Origin: Herbiconiux aconitum
Lineage (GTDB): Bacteria > Actinomycetota > Actinomycetes > Actinomycetales > Microbacteriaceae
Direction of reading: 5' to 3'
DNA length: 64,000 bases
Assembly: GCF_024979235.1 (NCBI RefSeq)
Contig: NZ_JANLCM010000001.1
Span: 868,001 to 932,000 of the forward strand
This document shows positions 26,292 to 35,610 of the stretch, piece after piece (the first letter of the stretch is position 1; each line of letters opens with the position of its first letter). The translations under genes and the position numbers were made by a program. The notes beneath the pieces were generated by a model. The model did no database searches and was not told the DNA's origin. It saw only the letters and a program-made list of their open reading frames with translations.

Positions 26292-27008
26292 ATGAGCACG
26301 ACCCGCGCCGACGCCGGCGGGAGCAGCTACCACCACGGCAATCTGCGCCCGGCCCTGCTCGAACGCGCCGCACAGACGATCGAGACCGACGGCGTCGAGA
26401 GCCTCTCGCTGCGGCAGCTGGCCCGCGACCTCGGGGTGAGTCATGCGGCACCGGGGCGGCATTTTCGCGACAAGCAGGCGCTGCTCGACGCACTCGCGTA
26501 CGACGGCTTCGTGGCCCTGAACGAGCGGCTCGACGCGGCCCTGGCGACTCCGGGCACGGTGGGCGACCGGCTCGGCGCGATGGCGCGCGCTCATGTCGCC
26601 TTCGCCGTGGAGCGCAGAGGGCTGGTGCAGGTGATGGACGCCACGAGACGCTCTCCGGATGTGAGCCCGCGGCTGCGCGAGGTCGGTCACGCCGGTCTCG
26701 CGAAGACCGCTGATCTCCTCCGTGCCGCCCAGGCCACCGGCGAGGTGATAGGCGGCGACCCCGATCGCCTCGCGCTCGCGGCCTTCGCCGCCGTGCACGG
26801 TCTGGCGGCTCTGGCCACGAGCCACCTGCTCGACGGCGTGCCGCTCGACGAGGCCACGACAGCCACGGCCGCACTCGTCCGCGCGGGCCTCACAGCCGCC
26901 CCGGCCGCGCCGACCGCCCCGCCCCCGCCCACTCCCACGCCTGACCGCGCGCCATCCCTCCTCGCGACTCGCCGATATTCGCCAGGACACACCCCCGAGG
27001 GAGCGTGA
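26292..27008 (+). CDS. TetR/AcrR family regulator
   Basis: A 238-residue TetR protein. The N-terminal HTH spans YHHGNLRPALLERAAQTIET and LSLRQLARDLGVSHAAPGRHF; the HGNLR...AAPGRHFRDK form marks the WHG-type AcrR subgroup. The C-terminal ~35 residues are Pro/Thr-rich (APTAPPPPTPTPDRAPS) and probably disordered. ATG 26292 follows TAGGAT by 6 nt. It ends 7 bp before a convergent gene. No operator or obvious target is visible nearby. Confidence 0.92.
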   Translation: MSTTRADAGGSSYHHGNLRPALLERAAQTIETDGVESLSLRQLARDLGVSHAAPGRHFRDKQALLDALAYDGFVALNERLDAALATPGTVGDRLGAMARAHVAFAVERRGLVQVMDATRRSPDVSPRLREVGHAGLAKTADLLRAAQATGEVIGGDPDRLALAAFAAVHGLAALATSHLLDGVPLDEATTATAALVRAGLTAAPAAPTAPPPPTPTPDRAPSLLATRRYSPGHTPEGA

Positions 27009-27015
27009 GCGGGCC

Positions 27016-27564
27016 TCAGGCGCGCGGCTCGATGTGCACCGAGTGGCGCACGATCCGCGGCACCACGATCCACAACCCGGCCACTACGAGCAAGATGACG
27101 GCCCCGACCACGATCCCACCCACGCGCCCGAGCACGAAGTCGAAGATGAGCATGCCCGTGCCGGCGAGCGTGAGAGCGACCCCGATCATCGTGAAGGTCA
27201 GGATGCGGTCGGTCACCCGCACGACCTGCGCCTTCTTCCGCTGCCGGAACAGGGCGCGGTGCAGGCTCACCGGCGTCAGGCCGAAGACGGTGGTGAGGGT
27301 CGACGTCACCACGAGGCAGAGGTACACGGTGCGCTGGTAGTCGTCGAGCTCCTCGAACCGCGACTGGAACACTGCCGCGAGCAGGAAGCCGGTGAGAATC
27401 TGCGTTCCCGTCTGAATGACCCGCAGCTCCTGGAGCATCTCGTTCCAGTTGCGGTCGAGTCGTTCGTTCTCGGTCTCGTCGCGGCCGTCGCCCGGCACGG
27501 CGTCTATGCGTCCGGTCACCTCGGGCGTCGAGTGGGAGGGGGTCGCGTGCTTCGGGTCGGTCAT
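27016..27564 (-). CDS. DUF6328 family membrane protein
   Basis: A 182-residue protein. A ~40-residue polar N-terminus precedes four membrane helices (TGTQILTGFLLAAVFQ, YLCLVVTSTLTTVFGL, ILTFTMIGVALTLAGTGMLI, VVGAVILLVVAGLWIVVPRI). The NWNEMLQELRVIQTGTQILTGF block is typical of DUF6328. Function unknown. TACGCA lies 6 nt before ATG 27564, consistent with a leaderless mRNA. Confidence 0.85.
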   Translation of the reverse strand: MTDPKHATPSHSTPEVTGRIDAVPGDGRDETENERLDRNWNEMLQELRVIQTGTQILTGFLLAAVFQSRFEELDDYQRTVYLCLVVTSTLTTVFGLTPVSLHRALFRQRKKAQVVRVTDRILTFTMIGVALTLAGTGMLIFDFVLGRVGGIVVGAVILLVVAGLWIVVPRIVRHSVHIEPRA

Positions 27565-27703
27565 GACTCATGCGTAGCACGACGTCGTCGTGCGGCCAAT
27601 GAACGACCCGGATGCGCGGCACCGCGCCTGCGCAGACGGCCCACCGTATGCTCGGGGCCAGACGGAGTGCGCACGGTGCACGAAGACACGGAGGGAGCGG
27701 CGG

Positions 27704-28681
27704 ATGGAGTCGTTGGCCGCGATCGCTCGCGAGCTCTACGCGCTCGACCCCGGCGAGTTCACGGCCGCACGCAACGCCCGGGCGAAGGAGGTCGCCGACG
27801 ACGGCGACCGTGCACTGTCCAAGCGCATCCGCTCGCTCGCGAAGCCCTCGGTGGCGGCCTGGGCGGTGAACGCCCTGGTGCGGCACCGCTTCGAGGAGGT
27901 CGACGCCCTCCTCGACCTGGGAGAGCGATTGCGGGCGGCACAGGATGCACTCGATCGCGACACGATCCGCGAGCTCGGACGCGACCGGCAGAGGATGCTC
28001 GCCGAGATCGGCCGCTCGGCTCGCGACCTCGGCGACGAGCTCGGCACGACCGTCTCGGAATCGGCCTCCCTCGAACTGCAGCAGACCCTCCAGGCGGCGA
28101 TGGGCGACGAAGCCGCGGCGGGCGCTGTGCGCGATGGAACCCTGGTGCGCACCTTCAGCGGATCAGGACTCGACCCCGTCGACCTCGCCGGCGCTGTCGC
28201 GGTGCCCGATGCTCTGGGTGAGGCCGCGGCCGCCCGGCCCGCTCGCGCGGCCGACGGCCCGGCGCGCGGCACGCACGGCGGGTCCGCCCCAGGCACGGCC
28301 GACGGGCGCGACGAGGGCGACGAGAACCCTGCACCGAAGCGACACAAGGGAGACGAGCTCGAGGCGCGCCGGGAGGCCCGCCGCGAGGCGAAGCGGCTGG
28401 CCAAACAGGAGGCCGAAGAGGCGCGACAAGACGCCGAGGCCGCCGAGGCCGAGCTGGCGACGCTCGATCTGCGCATCCGTGACACCGCCGACGAACGCCG
28501 CGAGCAGGCATCCGAACTCCGCGAACTGAAGCAGCGGATCGAAGAGCTGCAGGATGCCGTCTCCGCGGCCGACATGCTCGCCGCCTCACTGCGCAAGGAG
28601 CGCGCAGCGGCACAACGCGCCTCCGACGCTGCGGCCCGCGCTGCAACGCGGGCCCGCCAGCGCTACGACAAGCTCCCCTGA
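27704..28681 (+). CDS. Coiled-coil hypothetical protein
   Basis: A 325-residue soluble protein. The N-terminal ~170 residues are helical (IARELYALDPGEFTAARNAR, SLAKPSVAAWAVNALVRH); a Gly/Ala/Asp linker follows; the last ~120 residues are an Arg/Glu/Ala-rich coiled coil. ATG 27704 is preceded by GGAGGGAG; a longer upstream frame lacks support. Proteins of this shape with an AKPSVAAWAVN motif recur as hypothetical proteins in actinobacteria; I do not know the function. No signal peptide or membrane segment. Confidence 0.82.
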   Translation: MESLAAIARELYALDPGEFTAARNARAKEVADDGDRALSKRIRSLAKPSVAAWAVNALVRHRFEEVDALLDLGERLRAAQDALDRDTIRELGRDRQRMLAEIGRSARDLGDELGTTVSESASLELQQTLQAAMGDEAAAGAVRDGTLVRTFSGSGLDPVDLAGAVAVPDALGEAAAARPARAADGPARGTHGGSAPGTADGRDEGDENPAPKRHKGDELEARREARREAKRLAKQEAEEARQDAEAAEAELATLDLRIRDTADERREQASELRELKQRIEELQDAVSAADMLAASLRKERAAAQRASDAAARAATRARQRYDKLP

Positions 28682-28706
28682 GCCGCCCGCTGGAGATTCG
28701 GGAGGA

Positions 28707-29630
28707 TCACGGCGCCAGCAGCGCCGCCACCACCACCAGCACCGGCACCGCGCCGATCGTGGTGATGAGCACCGTGTCGCGCGCGAGCACGACTCCGCGC
28801 TCATACCGCGCCGCGTAGTTGTAGATGTTCTGCGCGGTGGGCAGTGCGGCGAGCGCCACCACGCCGAACAGGTGCTCCGGATCGAGCTGGAAGACGAAGC
28901 GTCCGAAGACATATGCCACCAGAGGCATGATGACGATCTTGATGGTGCTGGCCACCACGATCGCGCGCCTCCCGGTGCCGGGTTGCAGTGGCCGCTGGCC
29001 CACCAGCGAGATGCCGAATGCCAGCAGCACCATCGGCACCGCGGCCCCGCCGATCAGCTCGAAAGGCGCCATCACCGCATCCGGAATCTGCAGTCCGAAC
29101 ACCGCCACCAGAATCCCCGCGAGCGAGGCGATGATGATCGGGTTGCGGAGCGGCTGCGTCACGATCGAGCGCACCGACGCCGATCCGCGCGAGCTGATGT
29201 CGAGCACGGCGAGCAGGGCCGGCGCCATCAGAATCAGCTGAAGCAGCAGCACGGGCACCACGAGCTGCGGGCTACCGAGCACGTAGGTGGCGACCGGCAG
29301 CCCGATGTTGTTCGCGTTCACGTAGGAGGCGCCCGCGGTTCCCACGGTGGTCTCGGCGAACGACTGGCGGAACCAGATCCGCGAAGCCACGATGTACAGC
29401 ACCGCCGCCACCACGATCGCCGAGAGCGACGCGAGGGTCGGCATCGAGAAGATGGCGGCCGGATGCGAGCGAGCGAGCACCGTGAACAACAACGCGGGCA
29501 TCGCCACGAAGAAGGCCACCCGGTTGAGCACCAGCCCCGTCGTCGGGGGCAGCACGTGCCAGCGCTGCAGCACGTAGCCCACGAGGATCACGAACCCGAT
29601 GATCCCGAATCCGGTCAGCACCCCCAGCAT
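28707..29630 (-). CDS. AEC family transporter (auxin efflux carrier type)
   Basis: A 307-residue membrane protein with eight to ten helices, beginning VLTGFGIIGFVILVGYVLQR, and the family block ASYVNANNIGLPVATYVLG in the first half, mirrored in the second (VALAALPTAQNIYNYAARY) as expected for a two-fold repeat. AEC members export small organic acids or amino acids; the substrate here is unknown. Single gene, with GGAG upstream of ATG 29630. Confidence 0.9.
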   Translation of the reverse strand: MLGVLTGFGIIGFVILVGYVLQRWHVLPPTTGLVLNRVAFFVAMPALLFTVLARSHPAAIFSMPTLASLSAIVVAAVLYIVASRIWFRQSFAETTVGTAGASYVNANNIGLPVATYVLGSPQLVVPVLLLQLILMAPALLAVLDISSRGSASVRSIVTQPLRNPIIIASLAGILVAVFGLQIPDAVMAPFELIGGAAVPMVLLAFGISLVGQRPLQPGTGRRAIVVASTIKIVIMPLVAYVFGRFVFQLDPEHLFGVVALAALPTAQNIYNYAARYERGVVLARDTVLITTIGAVPVLVVVAALLAP

Positions 29631-29652
29631 GTCGCCGCTCCGGCCAGGCGGC

Positions 29653-31785
29653 TCAGCGCGCGATCGCGGCGGTCATCGCCCGCGCGAGGAATGGCTCGAG
29701 CGTGAAGGCGAAGGTGCGGGTGAGGTGGTCGGTGTCGCGGTAGACGTTCGCACCGCCGATCACGGCGGGGCACTCCTCGGCCGTGCAGAAGGTGTCGCTG
29801 AAGTCGAGCAGCGTCACGTCTTGGCCCTGGCCGGCAGCTCCGGATGCGGCGAGCGCGATGGGATCGAACTCCGCCAGTCCCTCATCCCGCGGCTCGGTGC
29901 AGTCGGCTTCCGCCTCGGTGCGGAGGCACTTGTTCGGGTCGTCCTCCCACGCCGGGTTGTCGACCACGGTCACGATCGGCGTTCCCTGGTCGAGCACCTG
30001 TTGCCAGGCCTCGCCGTAGCCGACGGCGGCCGCCTGCTCGTCGTCGGAGGTGCCCGGCACGTTGCGGTCGGTCAGCGCAGCGGTGAACACGGCGTCGAAC
30101 GGCGGATGCTCGGCGAGCGACGCGGTGAGCGACGCGCGCCAGCTGTCGCACGACGCCGCGAAGGCGTCCTTGGCCAGGAGCGGCGTCGTCGTCCAGGGGC
30201 AACCGCCCTTGAGATAGGTGGTGAGGTGCCAGCCGTTCTGCTCGGCCATGTCGATGAACGGGTCCATCAGGGCATAAGCGTGGCTGTCGCCGATCAGCGC
30301 GATCTGGGGCGCATCCGGAGCATCGCTGCCGAACTGGCAGTCGCGCACCGTGGGGTCGTTGAGGGTGCTGAGGCAATCCGGGTGCCGCGGGCGGTCGGCG
30401 TTGCCGAATCCGGGGCTCGGGATGATCTGGCCCTCGAGCGCGGGATTGACGCAGAGCGGATCGATCGGGTTCAGCCCGTCCGTCGGTCCGGAGGCCGCAC
30501 CGAAGCACTCCGGCGGGTTCGCGAGCGTGTCGGCCAACTGAGCGGCCTCGGTGTCGTACTTCGGCTGCTGCACCGCCCAGGCCGTGCCCGCGAACAGGCT
30601 CGACACGGCCATGACGGCCACGACGCCGATCATCGTTACGCGCGGGCGGCGGCTGGTGAAGAACGTCCAACGCCGGGTCGGGTCTTCGATGAAGCGCTTG
30701 GTGGCCCAGGCGATCACGAAACAGAAGAGGAACAGCGCGATGCGGTTCCAGATGCTCAGGCCCCACCCCGGAATGTAGGGGGCGATGATGATGAGCGGCC
30801 AGTGCCAGAGGTAGAGCGAATAGGAGATGTCGCCGATGAAGGCGATGGGGCGGAAGCTCAGCACGCGTCCGGCGTCCCACGGCTTCGCCCGGTGGTGCGC
30901 CACGATGATGGCCGCGGTGCCGAGCACCGGGATCGCCGCCATGTAGCCCGGGAACGGCGTCGCCGCAGTGAAGAGGTAGCCGCAGGCGAGCACCACGATG
31001 ATGCCGCCCCAGCCGAGGATGTTCGACTGCCACGCGCGCACCGGCCGCCACCGTGGCAGCAGTGCCAGCGCGCCGCCCACCGCGAACTCCCACACCCGGG
31101 TGTAGGTGACGAAATACGCGCTGGCCGGATCGGCCGCGGTGGTCACGATCGAGAGCACGAACGAGACGACGCCCACGATGCCGAGCACCGAGATCAGCGC
31201 GAGCCAGCGCTTGCCCTTGAGGAATTTCATGGCCACGACGGATGCGCCGAGCAGCAGCACGGGCCAGAACAGGTAGAACTGCTCCTCCAGCGACAGCGAC
31301 CAGTAGTGCTGCACGAGGCTCGCCTCGTTGGCCGCCGCCAAGTAATCCACAGAGTTGAGGGCCAGTACCCAGTTCTCCACATAGAAGGTGGAGGCCAGGA
31401 TCTCGCGCACGTTCTCGGTCAGACTCGACAACGGCATGATGAACAGCGTCGCGAGGCTCGCGAAGATCAGCACCGTGACGGCGGCCGGCAGCAGTCGGCG
31501 GGCGCGCTTGGCGTAGAAGCTCGGCAGGGCGATGCGATCGGTGCGCTCGAGTTGGCGGGTGAGTTGCTGGGTGATCAGGAAGCCCGAGATCACGAAGAAG
31601 ACGTCGACACCGATGTACCCGCCGGTGAGGCGGCCGGGCCAGAAGTGGTAGACCACGACGAGGAGAACGGCGATGGCACGCAGACCCTGGAGGTGCGGAA
31701 GGAAGTGGTCGGGCTTCGTGGCACGGCTGGCCGCAGTCGCCCTGGCCGGCGCCGTCGTGGTGGCCGCGGCCGTCTGCTTCTCCAT
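29653..31785 (-). CDS. Membrane acyltransferase with SGNH domain (OafA type)
   Basis: A 710-residue protein. The first ~420 residues are an acyltransferase-3 domain of about ten helices, with the catalytic-type HLQGLRAIAVLLVVVYHFWP and the YIGVDVFFVISGFLI block. After a linker, the C-terminal extracytoplasmic SGNH/GDSL domain has ALIGDSHAYALM (nucleophile Ser) and a DTDHLTRTFA block with the catalytic Asp-His. Such fusions O-acetylate cell-surface polysaccharide or lipid. Start ATG 31785 (MEKQTAA); upstream in-frame sequence is not conserved-looking. Confidence 0.93.
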   Translation of the reverse strand: MEKQTAAATTTAPARATAASRATKPDHFLPHLQGLRAIAVLLVVVYHFWPGRLTGGYIGVDVFFVISGFLITQQLTRQLERTDRIALPSFYAKRARRLLPAAVTVLIFASLATLFIMPLSSLTENVREILASTFYVENWVLALNSVDYLAAANEASLVQHYWSLSLEEQFYLFWPVLLLGASVVAMKFLKGKRWLALISVLGIVGVVSFVLSIVTTAADPASAYFVTYTRVWEFAVGGALALLPRWRPVRAWQSNILGWGGIIVVLACGYLFTAATPFPGYMAAIPVLGTAAIIVAHHRAKPWDAGRVLSFRPIAFIGDISYSLYLWHWPLIIIAPYIPGWGLSIWNRIALFLFCFVIAWATKRFIEDPTRRWTFFTSRRPRVTMIGVVAVMAVSSLFAGTAWAVQQPKYDTEAAQLADTLANPPECFGAASGPTDGLNPIDPLCVNPALEGQIIPSPGFGNADRPRHPDCLSTLNDPTVRDCQFGSDAPDAPQIALIGDSHAYALMDPFIDMAEQNGWHLTTYLKGGCPWTTTPLLAKDAFAASCDSWRASLTASLAEHPPFDAVFTAALTDRNVPGTSDDEQAAAVGYGEAWQQVLDQGTPIVTVVDNPAWEDDPNKCLRTEAEADCTEPRDEGLAEFDPIALAASGAAGQGQDVTLLDFSDTFCTAEECPAVIGGANVYRDTDHLTRTFAFTLEPFLARAMTAAIAR

Positions 31786-31958
31786 CGCGTCCCATGCTAC
31801 CTGGGGCGTTCTCGCACGCCTGGGAGGCCGCGGTGTGCGGTGCGTGCACGAAATCGCCGCCAGATCGGGCCTTCTGCGCAAGAAAGCGGATGCTCGAACA
31901 AGGAAGCGCGGATGCGTTGCGCCTAGTCTCGAAGAGACGACCGATTGGAGGTTCGACC

Positions 31959-33413
31959 ATGTCCGCTCGCGCACGCACCACGCTCGCATCCCAGGCCATC
32001 ATCGGAGAACCCGAGGTCGTCGAAGACGCGGCGCTCACGCACTCCGCCGCCTGGGTCTCGTTGAAGGCGGCCGTGACGGCGCTTCAGCCGTTGCAGGTGA
32101 AGGACGGGTCGGTTCCCGACCCCGTCGACCACCCGGCGGCCCGCAGATCGGTGGCGACGATCGTGGCCGACATCGCTCGCCTTTCCCACCACTTCCCGCA
32201 CGATCACGACTACCTCGTGACACTGCGGGCCGACTTCGAGCGCTGGGCGTCGGCCGACTTCGGTGTGCCCGACTTCATCGAGTCGCTCGTCGCGTTCCGG
32301 CCCGAGCTCCACCGGGTCGACGGCGCGCGCCATCTCGTCGTCTTTCCGATGTACACCCAGAACGGCAGCACCGACCGCCACGTCGAGGCCGTGCTGATCG
32401 AGGTGCTGTGGCCGCGGTTCGTGGGCGAACTCGAGGCGGGCGACTACTCGAACGCGTTGTTCGTGCCGATCCGCTTCCTCGACTTCACCGCGGGATACGA
32501 CACCAATTCCGCGGTGCTCTTCCCGGAGTCGGTGGCGACGTCACGCATCCCGCAGTACACCTGGGGTGCGATCTTCGCCGATCGCGAGGCCGCGCGCTTC
32601 CGTCGGGTGGTGCGGGAGGCGGCATCCGTCACCCGACTCACGCTGCCAGACGATGCGTCGCGCCTGCTCGACGATCAGGAGCTCGCCGAGCGCACCTTCG
32701 TGATGTGGGACCTGATTCACGACCGCACGCACATGCGCGGCGACCTGCCGTTCGATCCGTTCATGATCAAGCAGCGGATGCCGTATTTCCTCTACTCGCT
32801 CGAGGAATTGCGGTGCGACCTCACGGCTTTCCGGGAGGCCGTGAAGATCGAGCGACGGCTCACGGCGCAGGCGGCCGATTCCGGCGAGCCACTCGGGGTG
32901 AGCGATCCGCTCAGTCCCGCGGATGCCGAACTGCTCGACCACGCGAAGCTGGTGCAGTACGCGGTGCTCTTCGACCGCATCTTCCGGTTCGCGATCACGG
33001 GTTCGCGGGTGCGCAACTACGACGGGCTCGGCGGGCAGCTGTTGTTCGCCTGGCTGCACCAGCGCGGCGTGCTGCACTGGACCGACACGAAGCTCACCAT
33101 CGACTGGCCTGACGTGGCTGATGCGGTGACGGCGCTCGGCGACGCGATCGATGAGCTCTACTGGCGCTCGATCGACCGGCCGAAGACGGCGCACTGGCTC
33201 GCCGCCTACGACCTGGTCACGTCGACGCTCACGCCGAACCCGGCCTCCGTGTGGGCGCAGGGCCCGTCGGCGCTGCCGCTCGACGGCCCGCCCCGCGGGT
33301 TGACGGATGCCGTGCTCGACGACGAGTTCCCCCTCTCGATGTTCTACGAGGCGCTCGACAAGAAGATGCACGACGTGATCGCGTCGACGGCGGGCATCAC
33401 GGGTCGCGCCTGA
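31959..33413 (+). CDS. DUF6421 family protein
   Basis: A 484-residue soluble protein of DUF6421. Notable blocks are VFPMYTQNGSTDRHVEAVLI, NALFVPIRFLDFTAGYDTNS, HDRTHMRGDLPFDPFMIKQ and PYFLYSLEELRCDLTAF, with several His/Asp/Glu that could form a metal site (inference). No signal peptide or membrane helix. ATG 31959 has GGAGG 9 nt upstream, so this gene is Shine-Dalgarno-led. Divergent from the acyltransferase gene (173 bp). Function unknown. Confidence 0.88.
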   Translation: MSARARTTLASQAIIGEPEVVEDAALTHSAAWVSLKAAVTALQPLQVKDGSVPDPVDHPAARRSVATIVADIARLSHHFPHDHDYLVTLRADFERWASADFGVPDFIESLVAFRPELHRVDGARHLVVFPMYTQNGSTDRHVEAVLIEVLWPRFVGELEAGDYSNALFVPIRFLDFTAGYDTNSAVLFPESVATSRIPQYTWGAIFADREAARFRRVVREAASVTRLTLPDDASRLLDDQELAERTFVMWDLIHDRTHMRGDLPFDPFMIKQRMPYFLYSLEELRCDLTAFREAVKIERRLTAQAADSGEPLGVSDPLSPADAELLDHAKLVQYAVLFDRIFRFAITGSRVRNYDGLGGQLLFAWLHQRGVLHWTDTKLTIDWPDVADAVTALGDAIDELYWRSIDRPKTAHWLAAYDLVTSTLTPNPASVWAQGPSALPLDGPPRGLTDAVLDDEFPLSMFYEALDKKMHDVIASTAGITGRA

Positions 33414-33691
33414 CGGCCGCGCCCCCTCGCCGCGCGCAGCGTAGTGCCCCTGCGCCCTCGCCCCGCGGCGCGTGGTGCCCCAGCGCCGCGTCGTGCGCCC
33501 GTGCCTCCCTTGCCCCCTCGCGCGTGGCGTCGCCGCGCCTTCCCGGGGGTAGCGCAAATGCGCCGCAACGGGGCGAAGGGTCGCACGATCGGGCCACCCG
33601 GCGAGCCGAGCGAGCGGGGTCGCGGCACGGCGGGCCGACGAGCTCGGAATTCGGCATCGACGCGGCGCGGGAGTGAGGCCAGGATGAAGGC

Positions 33692-34423
33692 ATGAGCGAG
33701 ATGCACGAGTTCACAGGTCTCGGTGTCGGTGGGCGTCGGGTGGTCGTCGCCGGCGCGACGAGCGCGTCCGGAACCGCGACCTGCGCTGCCCTGGCCGACG
33801 CGGGCGCGACCGTCGTGGCCCTCGGCTCGAACGCGGGCCGACTCGACGAGCTCGCCCTCCACGTGCCGGGCATCGCGACCGAGGTCTGCGACCTCAGCGA
33901 CAGTTCGGCCGTCGACACGCTCGCACTGCGCCTCAGCGCCTCGGGTGCGGTCGACGGCCTCGTGCATCTGGTGGGAGGCTGGGTCGGCGGTCGCGGCATC
34001 CCGGGGCAGACGGATGACGCCTGGTCGAGCATCGAGCGCTCGTTCCGAACCCTCCGCAACACCTCCCGCGCGTTCTACCCGGCGCTCGTCGCATCGGAAG
34101 CCGGCCGGGTGGCGATCGTCTCCTCGACGGCAGTCGACTCCCCCACGGCGTCCGCAGCTGATTACGCCGCGGGCAAGGCTGCCTCGGAGTCCTGGATGCG
34201 ATCGCTGGCCCATGGCTTCCGCAGCGATCAAGGCGAGAGCGGGTTGCGCGCGGCCGCAGTGGTGTTCGTGGTCAAGGCGTTGGTCGACGACCGGATGCGC
34301 GCGGCCGCCCCCGAGAAGACCTTCCCCGGCTACACCGAGGTCGGCACCCTGGCGGCCGCCGTCGTGGGTCTGTGGGACGCCCCGGCCGGCGAGCTCGACG
34401 GGGCGCGCATCCGTCTGCCCTGA
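33692..34423 (+). CDS. Short-chain dehydrogenase/reductase
   Basis: A 243-residue SDR oxidoreductase with a Rossmann fold. The cofactor loop reads VVVAGATSASGTATC (an altered TGxxxGxG), the catalytic Ser lies in VAIVSSTAVDS, and DYAAGKAA supplies Tyr-xxx-Lys. A Gly-rich segment, HLVGGWVGGRG, replaces the usual NNAG-type block, so this is a divergent member. Substrate unknown. The preceding 277 bp (33414-33691) is GC-rich and holds no gene I can support. Confidence 0.88.
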   Translation: MSEMHEFTGLGVGGRRVVVAGATSASGTATCAALADAGATVVALGSNAGRLDELALHVPGIATEVCDLSDSSAVDTLALRLSASGAVDGLVHLVGGWVGGRGIPGQTDDAWSSIERSFRTLRNTSRAFYPALVASEAGRVAIVSSTAVDSPTASAADYAAGKAASESWMRSLAHGFRSDQGESGLRAAAVVFVVKALVDDRMRAAAPEKTFPGYTEVGTLAAAVVGLWDAPAGELDGARIRLP

Positions 34424-34444
34424 CGCCCGGCCGGAATGCGCGGC

Positions 34445-35503
34445 TCAGCGCGTGGTGGCAGCGCCGATGTCGTCGGCCCGGGTGAGAACAGCCTCGGCGC
34501 GACGGCGCGTGCGGGCGTCGACCGCGATCCGCAGCGAGAAGAACCCGATGGTCGCGACGAAGATCGACAGCGCCACCGCGAGCACGGCGCTCACCACAGA
34601 CACCAGGATCGGCGCGGCATCTCCGGCGCCCACCGACAGCCAGTCGATCGTGTAGGCGACGACGGCGGCCGTGGGGAAGGTGAACGACCAGAAGCCGAGT
34701 GAGAACGAGAGCCGACGGTAGCGCGGGATGAGCGAGAGCTGCACGAGCACGAGCACCACGCCGATCCCGGCGAAGGCGAGGGAGAACGGGGTGACCGCGT
34801 CGTCGGTGAGAGCGAAGAGTGCAATGCCGCCGACCGCGGGCGGCGCGACGATCACTGCGAGCGTCGGCACCAGCGCGTCGGGGAGAGCCGGGCGGGTCGT
34901 GAAGCGGAGGATGACGACGGTGGTCATGACGATCCAGAACAGCATCCCCTCGCCGAAGGCGCCCCAAGCGAGACCGGTGAGGCCGATGGACTGTGCGGCG
35001 GCGGCGGCCACGAATCCGGCAGCGACCGTCGGCAGCAGGTAGCCTCCGTGAACGGCGCCCAATTCGATGCGGCCCGAGATCCAGGTACTCACGAGCCACG
35101 AGGCGAACAAGGCGGCCGCCGCCAAGGACACGAGTACCAGAACTGTCCCGACCGCCGGCAACCACCGCGCGAGGTCGCTGCCGAGGAGCATGCCGACCAC
35201 GGGCACGATCGCCGCAAGCGGACCCTGAGCCGGGTGCCGCAACTGTTCGGTCAGCGACTGCCCGCTGCGGCGCCCGCGCACGAGGTGCGCGACGATCAGC
35301 CAGATCCAGGCGATCGCGGCCACGGCCCAGAACACCTCGGCCAGCCCGACCGGGAGTCCGATGACCCGAACTGCCGCCGACCAGACTTCGGCGACACCTG
35401 CGAGCCCGAGGCCGATCGCCAAGGTGTTGAGCGGGATGCGCGGGGGGCCCTCCTCCGTGACGGCCGTCGGCGTGGGACGACGATCGACGATGGTCTCCGA
35501 CAA
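34445..35503 (-). CDS. SLAC1/TehA-like anion transporter
   Basis: A 352-residue membrane protein with about ten helices and the SLAC1/TDT family layout: IPLNTLAIGLGLAGVAEVW at the start, then GELxxxHGGYLLPTVAAGF-like IELGAVHGGYLLPTVAAGF and LGFWSFTFPTAAVVAY. Members are voltage- or ligand-gated anion channels, tellurite-resistance proteins or C4-dicarboxylate/sulfite exporters. It starts with TTG 35503, with AGGAG six nt upstream. It is divergent from a CGNR regulator gene across an unusually AT-rich promoter region, so control by that protein is likely. Confidence 0.85.
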   Translation of the reverse strand: MSETIVDRRPTPTAVTEEGPPRIPLNTLAIGLGLAGVAEVWSAAVRVIGLPVGLAEVFWAVAAIAWIWLIVAHLVRGRRSGQSLTEQLRHPAQGPLAAIVPVVGMLLGSDLARWLPAVGTVLVLVSLAAAALFASWLVSTWISGRIELGAVHGGYLLPTVAAGFVAAAAAQSIGLTGLAWGAFGEGMLFWIVMTTVVILRFTTRPALPDALVPTLAVIVAPPAVGGIALFALTDDAVTPFSLAFAGIGVVLVLVQLSLIPRYRRLSFSLGFWSFTFPTAAVVAYTIDWLSVGAGDAAPILVSVVSAVLAVALSIFVATIGFFSLRIAVDARTRRRAEAVLTRADDIGAATTR

Positions 35504-35525
35504 AGTAACTCCTAAAGACGATTTT

Positions 35526-35589
35526 ACTGGTTACGGAGTTCGACCATAGACCATCTACAAATAACCTGTCAAATGGATTATAGTGGTTA
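35526..35589. promoter_or_regulatory. Shared promoter with repeated GGTTA sites
   Basis: On the minus strand, TTGACA (35567-35572) and TATGGT (35543-35548) with an 18-bp spacer make a good promoter for the SLAC1 gene. On the plus strand, TATAGT at 35579-35584 could serve the CGNR gene. ACTGGTTA (35526) and AGTGGTTA (35582) flank it, with a reverse TAACC (35562) overlapping the -35 region; these are candidate regulator sites. Confidence 0.6.
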
Positions 35590-35610
35590 GGCACGAGGGA
35601 AGGAACGTTG

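Noticed and set aside
33414..33691. Gene in the GC-rich gap before the SDR
   Set aside because: All frames give Arg/Pro/Ala low complexity without start signals; treated as intergenic.
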